Origin: Thermoanaerobaculia bacterium
Lineage (GTDB): Bacteria > Acidobacteriota > Thermoanaerobaculia > Gp7-AA8
Assembly: GCA_023700825.1 (NCBI GenBank)
Contig: JAMPYE010000338.1
Span: forward strand, 1 to 5,363
DNA: 5,363 nucleotides
Direction of reading: 5' to 3'
A program made the translations under genes and the position numbers. Numbering within the stretch: position 1 is the stretch's first letter; every line of letters starts with the position of its first letter. The notes beneath the pieces are model-generated. The model was not told the origin of the DNA. It worked only from the letters and a program-made list of their open reading frames with translations, and searched no databases. Shown piece by piece: positions 1-5,363 of this stretch.

Positions 1-2028
1 CACCAGGCGGGGATCATCCACCGCGACGTCAAGCCGGCGAACGTCATGCTCACGACGAAAGGCGGGGTGAAGATCGTCGACTTCGGCGTGGCGAAGCTCG
101 CCGGGGTCACGATGACACGAGGGGGAAGCTCGCCCGGGACGCTCGCGTACATGGCGCCGGAACAGATCCGCGGCGAGCCGGTCACTCCGGCCACGGACCT
201 GTGGGCGTTAGGCGCAGTTTTCTACGAGATGATGACCGGCTCGCGGCCGTTCCGGGGCGAATACGAACAAGCGGTCGCGTACACGATTCTCAACGAGCCT
301 CCCGCGCCGCTCGATCAGACCTTGCCGAAGCGGCCACCCTTGCTGGACTCGGTCGTGACGAAGGCGCTGTCGAAAGATTCGAAGGCTCGGTATCAAACGG
401 CCGAGGCGTTCATCGAGGGGCTGGAGACGGTGACCGGCGTACGGGCGGCTGTTGCCGCGAGGCCGGCGCGCACCGCGAGGCCGTTCACACTGCTCGCCGC
501 TGTTTTCGCCGTCCTCATCGCGTCGGCCGCACTCTTGTACTTCTGGAAGGGAAGGGCTCCGGTGACGGGAGGCGAAGTGCGTCCAGCTTCGAGCGTTTCA
601 TCTGCCGCGCCGGCTTCCGCGGTCGCGACGCCGCTGAGCGCCGTTGCGGTACTGCCGTTCACGTCGATCTCCGGAGCGGAGGACGAGTACCTGGCTGAAG
701 GGATGCAGGAGGCGGTCATCGTCGAGCTCGGACGAATCGAGCAGCTCCGCGTGGTTTCGCGAACGTCGGCCAGCGCGTTCAGGAAGACCGACAAGAGCGC
801 GACGGAGATCGCGAAGGCGCTCGGCGTCGACGAGCTGGTCGAAGGCTCGGTGCAGCGCACCGGCGATCGCGTCCGCGTCCAACTGAAGCTCGTGCGGACG
901 GTCCCGGAAGAGAAGCAGATCTGGGCCGAGACCTACGACCGCCAGCTCAGCGACGTCTTCGCGCTCTACGGCGAGCTCGCTGCGGCGGTCGCGTCGCGGG
1001 TCGATCCCCGCCTCGCCGGCAACCCGAACGTTGCGACGGCGAAGCCGGTCCGCAGAGTCAATCCTGAGATCTACAGGTTGTACCTCAAAGGGAAGTTCCA
1101 GATTCAGAAAGGAACGGAGGAGGACTTCAAGCGAGGCATTGCCTACCTCAGGGAAGCCAGCGAGATCGATCCGTCCGATGCTCTTCCCTACGCCGGCATT
1201 GCCATCGCATATGCGCTGTTCGCGCACAGCCCGGCAGGGTCCTCGGAAGTGCTCGGGATCGGGGAAGCGGCTGCGCGCAAGGCGGTCTCGCTCGATCCGG
1301 AACTGGCTGAAGGTCATGCCGCTCTCGCGTTGCTCAAGCAGTACAACAGCTGGGACTGGAAAGGGCTCGAACAGGATTTCCTCAAAGCTCTCGAACTGAA
1401 CCCGACGGACGCCGAGCTTCGAAGGCACTACGCGTGGTTCCTGATGTGCCACAAGCGGGGAGACGAAGCGCTCGTCCAGATGAGGCGGTCCCGCCAGGAC
1501 GATCCCATGGGAGGGATCTTCTACTCCGACACCGGGTGGATTCTCTACATCCTGGGACGCGACGACGAGGCGCTCATCGAGGCGCGCCGGGGAGTGGAGC
1601 TCGATCCGGAGAACGTCAACAACCTGATGGTGCTCGGCCTCGTCTGCCTCCGGAAGGGCATGCCCGACGAGGCGATTGAGCACCACAGGAAAGTCATGAA
1701 GCTCGACCCGAACGGGAAGTGGATGCTCGCCTATTCGCTCGGAATCACCGGGCGGAAGGCCGAGGCGCAGAAGTTGATCGATGCGATGCTTCGCGGACAG
1801 GACGCGGAATCAGCGTTCGGGCTCGGCTGGGCATACATCGCGCGGGGCGACAGGGACGAGGCGTTGCGCTGGCTCGAGATTTCGCGGCAGAGACACGCAG
1901 TGTGGGTGCCGTGGGTCGGTGTCGATCCGGAGTTCGCGTCGCTTCGTGGCGATCCACGGTTCACGGCCATTCTCACGAAGATCGGCGTGCCGGACGTCGA
2001 GCCGGGATTTGGCGTGCCGAAGACGTAA
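1..2028 (+). CDS. Transmembrane serine/threonine protein kinase with TolB-like and TPR domains (5'-truncated by window edge)
   Basis: The reading frame is open from base 1 to a TAA at 2026-2028 and gives 675 visible codons. The N-lobe (P-loop, ATP-binding lysine) lies before the window, so the ATG at 46 is internal. Codon 1 is bases 1-3. Kinase motifs follow in order: catalytic loop HRDVKPAN (codons 7-14; catalytic D9, K11, N14), DFG (27-29), GTLAYMAPEQ (46-55) and DLWALGAVFYEMMTG (66-80). All visible catalytic residues are present, so this is an RD-type kinase, probably active. A single hydrophobic segment (about codons 161-182) is followed by an Ala/Ser/Pro-rich linker. Next comes a TolB-N-like domain (about 214-335), recognised by AVLPF, YLAEGMQEAVIVELGRI, LRVVSRTSASAF and LGVDELVEGSVQRTGDRVRV. 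About seven or eight TPR-like helix pairs follow (about 354-625), with phased LDPE/LNPT/LDPN turns. Inferred topology is a cytoplasmic kinase and a periplasmic TolB/TPR half that may sense or bind a partner. The ligand and phosphorylation targets are unknown. The gene converges on the receptor gene. Kinase assignment is near certain; its role is not. Confidence 0.95.
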   Translation, partial: HQAGIIHRDVKPANVMLTTKGGVKIVDFGVAKLAGVTMTRGGSSPGTLAYMAPEQIRGEPVTPATDLWALGAVFYEMMTGSRPFRGEYEQAVAYTILNEPPAPLDQTLPKRPPLLDSVVTKALSKDSKARYQTAEAFIEGLETVTGVRAAVAARPARTARPFTLLAAVFAVLIASAALLYFWKGRAPVTGGEVRPASSVSSAAPASAVATPLSAVAVLPFTSISGAEDEYLAEGMQEAVIVELGRIEQLRVVSRTSASAFRKTDKSATEIAKALGVDELVEGSVQRTGDRVRVQLKLVRTVPEEKQIWAETYDRQLSDVFALYGELAAAVASRVDPRLAGNPNVATAKPVRRVNPEIYRLYLKGKFQIQKGTEEDFKRGIAYLREASEIDPSDALPYAGIAIAYALFAHSPAGSSEVLGIGEAAARKAVSLDPELAEGHAALALLKQYNSWDWKGLEQDFLKALELNPTDAELRRHYAWFLMCHKRGDEALVQMRRSRQDDPMGGIFYSDTGWILYILGRDDEALIEARRGVELDPENVNNLMVLGLVCLRKGMPDEAIEHHRKVMKLDPNGKWMLAYSLGITGRKAEAQKLIDAMLRGQDAESAFGLGWAYIARGDRDEALRWLEISRQRHAVWVPWVGVDPEFASLRGDPRFTAILTKIGVPDVEPGFGVPKT

Positions 2029-2034
2029 CCGTGA

Positions 2035-2047
2035 GGCCCGGGGGGCC
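2035..2047. terminator. Small GC-rich hairpin between the convergent stop codons; weak terminator candidate
   Basis: GGCCC (2035-2039), a GGG loop and GGGCC (2043-2047) form a 5-bp perfect stem, 7 bp after the kinase stop. No T-tract follows on either strand, so it does not look like a classical intrinsic terminator. A second tiny dyad, GCCG-AA-CGGC (2076-2085), abuts the receptor stop. Position between two converging genes is the main argument for a role in ending or separating transcripts. In DNA this GC-rich, short stems also arise by chance. Confidence 0.25.
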
Positions 2048-2085
2048 GCGCTCTGGCAAACCATACGCGCTTCAGGCCGAACGGC

Positions 2086-5049
2086 TCAGAATCGCGCGCC
2101 TAACGAGATCGTGAACGACCTGGATTGCTGGTATGCCTCCGGCCGGAGAGCTTCGCCGAACGTCGGACTCCGGGCGTAATTCACGCCTACTACCGGCTTC
2201 TCGTGAAACGGGTCGAATGGCTGAAGGCTCGGATCGGTGTACGCCGTGAGAACGCCTTTGTCGATGTATCCCGGATCGTTCGTGGCGATCTCCTGGTTGT
2301 CGAAGACGTTGATCACCCTCGGCTGGACGAAGAGCTCGACCCTTCCGGCCTCCTTGCTCCAGGTCAGGGCGAGATCGAGCTGATTGACTGTCGGAGTACG
2401 ATGGGCATCCCTGTTCGTGAACCAGTACGTCTCCGTATTGGGCGGAGTCACATAGCCCGGATTGTTGACGTAATCGCCGATCAGGACTTCCCCTGCTTCG
2501 CCGTAGGGTTGACCGGTGTCGAGAGAGAATAGCGAGGCGATGTTGAGACGGCCTAACGACGCCGGCAGAGACGGAATGTCCCAGGTTGCCCAGATCCGGA
2601 CTCGATGGCGTACGTCCTCCGGGAGGTCCCCGGTGGGCGCGTGCCAGGACAGCTGCCTGTACTCCGGGTAGGCCAGCAGGTACTGACCCATATCGCCGAC
2701 AATGGCGGCCTCGCCGGACTGGTTTCCCCAGGTTCGTGACCAGGTCCAGAAGCCTCCGACCGCAATCCCCGAGCTGAACTGATACTGAACGCTCGTCTTC
2801 AGTGCCCTGTGCCGCCGTTCCCACGGCTCATCCGCGTTGGTAAGGAGCCCGAGGTCGTAGACGTTGCCGTATTCGTCGTCCACCGTCCCGGTTGTGGCGT
2901 CGAGCCTGACATCGTAGAAGCTCCCATACTTCCGTTCGACCGCCTCGACGCGGAAGCTCCCGCGTGTGCCGATTGATCCGTTGACGCCCAGTGCCCACTC
3001 GTCGGCGCGTTGAGACTCGAGTCCTTCAGGGATCTGAATGTTGATGCCGCTGATCGAGACCGCGATCGGGTCAATCCCCGACCGAGGAAACTGTCCCGGC
3101 GCTGTGATTCCGAACCACTCGAAGAGCTGCCGCAACGCGTCCGTTCCGCCGACGAGCGGTTGTTCCGGATCGAGGTTCACAGGCGGCCCGTCGTACTGGT
3201 AGAGGAAGAAGCCATTCATCCCGTAAGGCGAGAACTCGTAGATTTTGCCTCCGGCGAGGACCGAGACGTAGCGGCCGTAGCTCGCGGTCAGACGCACGCT
3301 TCCCCGCCCTGAAGGATCCCAGGCGACGCTGAGGCGCGGGCTGAGCGCGTCCTCATCCGAGATCGGATTGCCTCCGCCGTCGCGGGCATGGTTCCTGTCC
3401 CACCGCAGACCGAGGTCGAATGTGAGTCGATCCGACAGGCGCCACGTGTCGTTGACGAACGCAGAGTAGGAGCGAATATGGTTCGGTGCAGCGGGAATGA
3501 GGACCGGCATGAACCAGAGCTGCGTGCCCGGCGCCAGGACGGGGTAGATCTCACCGTCGCGCGCGATGAAACTGCTCGCGAACACCGCGTAGTCCGTGCC
3601 ACTCTGGTAGTTGTTCTCCCATTCCGAGCCGTCATAGGCTTCTCCGCCGGCCACGACAGTGTGCGAGCCGAGCGAGCGCGATGGCACGAACGACGTGAGC
3701 TTCAGCGTTCCCATCTCACCGTCATCCCTCCACTCGGGATTCGGGCAGACGGAGCACCAGACCGGGGCGTGATAGACAATCCACGGCGGGTCTTGAAGGA
3801 TTGGCGTGCCCGTGAGCAGGTTCGTGTCGGTCGACCCTTCGATCCCCGTGCGCTGTCTCTTGCCGTAGTGAGCCTCGAGGAATATGTCATCTAGGAGTGC
3901 GGCAGTGTAGTTCGCGGAGAACATGGTCTCCTGTATCGACTCGTCGTAGAGGCTGGCGAGGTCGAGGACAGGAAAAAAGAGATTGTCCGTGTCGTTCGTC
4001 TCCAGATCCAACCCTGAAGCCGCGAGAGTCAGTGAGTGGCGAGCAAGGGACGAAGCGGTCAGCTTTACGTTGTAGCGCGTTTCCTTCTGGCTGGTCGCGT
4101 AATCGATACTCATCGGAGCGGCGGTCGAGGACGTCGTGGTCTGGTCGCGAAGGCGCCCCGCGGCAAAGATCCAGATCCGGTCCTTCACCAGTGGCCCTCC
4201 TGCCGTCGCTTCCCAGATCGGGGTCACGTCATCGACTCGTTCTTCCCCCGCTGGTGTGCCTGTCGACCACGCGTCGTTGACGAGCGTGCTGCGGAGCGAG
4301 CCCGAGAGCGCGTTTCCACCTGCCCGGGTGAGGACGTTCACGACGCCGCCTGCGAAGTAGCCGTACTCCGCTGAGATTCCCGAGGTCAGCGTGGTGACCT
4401 CGGCGACCGCGTCTTCGACGTAGAGAGCCTCGCCCAATCTCCAGTACTGGTCCTGAGGCGAGACCCCGTCGATCAATACCAGGTTCTCGTTGGTCACTGC
4501 ACCCGCGATTGAATATTTCGCCGAGGCGGTCGAGCCGACCGGGTCGAAAACGCGGGAGTAGACGTCGGGAGCGAGCAGTGCCGCCGACTCGAACGTTCGC
4601 GAGACCGGCAGCCTGTCGATCAGTTCGCCTGTGATCGTCGTCGCCGACTGGGGAGCCGTCGAGACGAACTCGCCCCCGGCCGTCACCACGATCTCCTCGG
4701 AGACGGCTTTCAGGCTCATCGCCACCGCAAGTTCCTGCCGCTGCGTTGTGGCTACGCGTATGTCTTCCCTCGTTACTGGCTGGAACCCTTCCAGCTGCAG
4801 CTCCACTGTGTACTCCCCGGGGGGAAGGCCTGGCAGAAGGAACTCGCCGTTGCCGGCGGACGACGTCTGTCGGAAGCCCTGTAAGGCGGGAGAACGAACG
4901 GTGATCGCGACACCGGGCAGGGGTTGACCGTCAGCGGCAGCGGTCACGGTACCGGTGATCGATCCGGTGGGTAATCCCTGGGCGCCGGCCGGCGCAGTGA
5001 AGAGAAAAATCACCGCTGCAACGACGAGTACATATCGCTTCGAGCGCAT
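2086..5049 (-). CDS. TonB-dependent outer-membrane receptor with N-terminal carboxypeptidase-regulatory-like domain (Oar-like)
   Basis: A complete 987-residue protein. It begins with a signal peptide: basic MRSKR, a hydrophobic stretch 7-19, and AGA at 21-23 with likely cleavage before Q24. Residues about 28-112 form a CarboxypepD_reg-like beta-sandwich, recognised by GSITGTVTAAADGQPLPGV, GEFLLPGLPPGEYTVELQLEGF and a closing MSLK. EEIVVTA (118-124) is a candidate TonB box. The plug runs about 125-250, with NENLVLIDGV (188-195 around the core) and ISAEYGYFAGGVVNVLTRAGG (within 225-245). The rest is a TonB-dependent beta-barrel with alternating polar/hydrophobic strands and Trp/Tyr-rich girdles. 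It ends SFTISLGARF, whose final Phe fits the BAM beta-signal. Length is normal for Acidobacteriota-type receptors. The family imports large or scarce substrates across the outer membrane using TonB-ExbBD energy, and some Oar-like members serve in secretion; the substrate here is unknown. No SusD-like lipoprotein gene lies in the window, so a SusCD pair is not supported. The start is fixed by the signal peptide and a GGAGG at 5060-5056. The only two cysteines are C432 and C435. No frameshift is seen. Confidence 0.95.
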   Translation of the reverse strand: MRSKRYVLVVAAVIFLFTAPAGAQGLPTGSITGTVTAAADGQPLPGVAITVRSPALQGFRQTSSAGNGEFLLPGLPPGEYTVELQLEGFQPVTREDIRVATTQRQELAVAMSLKAVSEEIVVTAGGEFVSTAPQSATTITGELIDRLPVSRTFESAALLAPDVYSRVFDPVGSTASAKYSIAGAVTNENLVLIDGVSPQDQYWRLGEALYVEDAVAEVTTLTSGISAEYGYFAGGVVNVLTRAGGNALSGSLRSTLVNDAWSTGTPAGEERVDDVTPIWEATAGGPLVKDRIWIFAAGRLRDQTTTSSTAAPMSIDYATSQKETRYNVKLTASSLARHSLTLAASGLDLETNDTDNLFFPVLDLASLYDESIQETMFSANYTAALLDDIFLEAHYGKRQRTGIEGSTDTNLLTGTPILQDPPWIVYHAPVWCSVCPNPEWRDDGEMGTLKLTSFVPSRSLGSHTVVAGGEAYDGSEWENNYQSGTDYAVFASSFIARDGEIYPVLAPGTQLWFMPVLIPAAPNHIRSYSAFVNDTWRLSDRLTFDLGLRWDRNHARDGGGNPISDEDALSPRLSVAWDPSGRGSVRLTASYGRYVSVLAGGKIYEFSPYGMNGFFLYQYDGPPVNLDPEQPLVGGTDALRQLFEWFGITAPGQFPRSGIDPIAVSISGINIQIPEGLESQRADEWALGVNGSIGTRGSFRVEAVERKYGSFYDVRLDATTGTVDDEYGNVYDLGLLTNADEPWERRHRALKTSVQYQFSSGIAVGGFWTWSRTWGNQSGEAAIVGDMGQYLLAYPEYRQLSWHAPTGDLPEDVRHRVRIWATWDIPSLPASLGRLNIASLFSLDTGQPYGEAGEVLIGDYVNNPGYVTPPNTETYWFTNRDAHRTPTVNQLDLALTWSKEAGRVELFVQPRVINVFDNQEIATNDPGYIDKGVLTAYTDPSLQPFDPFHEKPVVGVNYARSPTFGEALRPEAYQQSRSFTISLGARF

Positions 5050-5055
5050 GTGAGG

Positions 5056-5060
5056 CCTCC
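5056..5060 (-). promoter_or_regulatory. Ribosome binding site of the TonB-dependent receptor
   Basis: On the minus strand GGAGG lies 6 nt (CCTCAC) before the ATG at 5049-5047. This is a strong Shine-Dalgarno match at good spacing. With the signal peptide that follows directly, it fixes the start codon. Confidence 0.8.
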
Positions 5061-5081
5061 ATGCGGCGCAACGAGCGAGAG

Positions 5082-5102
5082 GTTCTGGATACCACTCAGA
5101 AC
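5082..5102. promoter_or_regulatory. Inverted repeat upstream of the receptor; possible operator or leader stem-loop
   Basis: GTTCTG (5082-5087) and CAGAAC (5097-5102) are perfect 6-bp inverted arms with a 9-bp spacer, 33 bp upstream of the receptor start codon. A second short dyad, TGG-ATA-CCA (5086-5094), overlaps the left arm. The repeat overlaps the candidate -10 and the predicted start of transcription, which is where a repressor dyad would sit. It could instead fold as a stem in the mRNA leader. Arms this short can occur by chance in a few hundred bases. Confidence 0.2.
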
Positions 5103-5128
5103 TTACGCTCGTCCGGGCAGTGGCGCAA
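5100..5128 (-). promoter_or_regulatory. Weak candidate sigma-70-like promoter for the receptor gene
   Basis: Read on the minus strand, TTGCGC (5128-5123) and TAAGTT (5105-5100) are separated by 17 bp. Each matches only three of six consensus positions, including TTG of the -35 and the first TA and last T of the -10. Initiation would fall near 5093 and give a leader of roughly 45 nt. The placement is sensible, but the match is weak and the organism's promoter consensus is unknown. Confidence 0.2.
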
Positions 5129-5180
5129 CCTGTGAGGCGGGGTGCGGCGGGGGTTCAACCGACACGACTCGGGTGAAGTC

Positions 5181-5196
5181 CTCGGCGGGCGCCGAG
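5181..5196. repeat. Perfect GC-rich hairpin in the upstream intergenic region
   Basis: CTCGGC (5181-5186), loop GGGC and GCCGAG (5191-5196) form a 6-bp perfect stem with a 4-nt loop. No T-tract follows on either strand. It could help end a transcript entering from the right or be a structured leader element. The sequence alone does not decide between these and chance. Confidence 0.3.
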
Positions 5197-5268
5197 CGGC
5201 GGACGGATGGCGTCTTGTGGGTCGTACAGTGCCTCGACCCCCGCATCAGGCTTCACTGGCGGGCGCCG
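5184..5268. repeat. Pair of 11-bp direct repeats
   Basis: GGCGGGCGCCG occurs at 5184-5194 and again at 5258-5268, a 74-bp period. The left copy forms much of the hairpin at 5181-5196. The right copy lacks the flanking arms that would complete the same stem. I see no third copy, and the function is unknown. Confidence 0.35.
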
Positions 5269-5363
5269 CAGGCTCAAGGGCGCGACGTTTCGACGACGCC
5301 TCGAGAGGCAGGCCCCGGTCGACGCTCGTTGCGACAGTGATGTCCAGCCGAAGCGCCCGTGAC

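Larger units (their letters stand above)
5106..5363. other. Right-end region with no defensible gene
   Basis: This stretch of about 260 bases lies upstream of the receptor and runs to the window edge. It holds a G-rich run on the plus strand (5136-5153: GG, GGGG, GG, GGGGG tracts), a hairpin and a direct repeat. Frames are open on both strands: plus 5050-5340 (GTG start, Arg/Gly-rich, no domain), a minus frame of about 82 codons entering from the edge and ending before about 5159, and another minus frame of 38 codons from 5362 to a TGA at 5248-5246. The last could be the tail of a gene beyond the window. None shows a recognisable motif, and the overlaps mean most must be artefacts of GC-rich DNA. 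I assign no gene here. Confidence 0.5.

Noticed and set aside
46..48. ATG at 46 as the start of the kinase gene
   Set aside because: The frame is open upstream to base 1 and encodes the HRDVKPAN catalytic loop, so this Met is internal and the true start is before the window.
598..1686. A 362-codon open frame antisense to the kinase
   Set aside because: It is in codon register with the kinase on the opposite strand, a usual result of high GC at third positions. Its translation shows no domain, while the sense strand has clear TolB-like and TPR motifs.
2072..2824. A 250-codon open frame on the same strand as the receptor in another frame
   Set aside because: It lies inside the receptor's barrel-coding part, is rich in Arg/Ser/Gly and has no recognisable motif. 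The receptor frame explains the region fully.
2086..5049. Receptor as a SusC-type partner of a glycan-binding SusD
   Set aside because: No SusD-like gene is visible in the window and the downstream neighbour is a convergent kinase. The plug and barrel motifs fit the Oar-like type better.
5050..5340. A 96-residue plus-strand protein diverging from the receptor
   Set aside because: Its GTG start abuts the receptor start codon and covers the receptor's ribosome binding site and leader. No ribosome binding site or domain of its own is visible, and the composition is Arg/Gly-rich.
5340..5363. ATG at 5340 overlapping a TGA (TGATG), possibly a gene leaving the window
   Set aside because: Only eight codons are visible and no Shine-Dalgarno sequence stands at a suitable distance, so a gene start cannot be supported.

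Overview
The window is GC-rich DNA from a Gram-negative (diderm) bacterium. It carries two large genes that converge. The plus-strand gene (from before base 1 to 2028) is a transmembrane serine/threonine protein kinase, and the minus-strand gene (5049 to 2086) is a TonB-dependent outer-membrane receptor with an N-terminal carboxypeptidase-regulatory-like domain. A Hanks-type kinase fused to a TolB-like domain and TPRs, and a receptor of this Oar/CarboxypepD_reg-plug-barrel type, are both abundant in Acidobacteriota and related soil or metagenome lineages. That phylum is my best guess, but the sequence does not prove it.

Region by region: bases 1-2028 are the kinase, cut by the window edge so that reading begins at the catalytic loop and the N-lobe is missing. 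Bases 2029-2085 are a 57-bp gap between the two stop codons, with a small GC-rich hairpin. Bases 2086-5049 are the complete receptor gene, with a clear signal peptide, a good Shine-Dalgarno sequence and a C-terminal phenylalanine. Bases 5050-5105 hold its leader, with a weak candidate promoter and an inverted repeat. Bases 5106-5363 contain no gene I can defend. They hold GC-rich hairpins, a short direct repeat and overlapping open frames on both strands.

The two genes do not form an operon. Their convergence gives no evidence of a functional link beyond both acting at the cell envelope: the kinase spans the inner membrane with its C-terminal half predicted in the periplasm, and the receptor lies in the outer membrane. 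The receptor's substrate and the kinase's signal cannot be read from the sequence. I see no CRISPR array, tRNA, rRNA, insertion sequence or clearly new system. The points most worth a second look are the lone CxxC cysteine pair in the receptor barrel, the dyad at the receptor promoter, and the odd two-strand open region at the right end.
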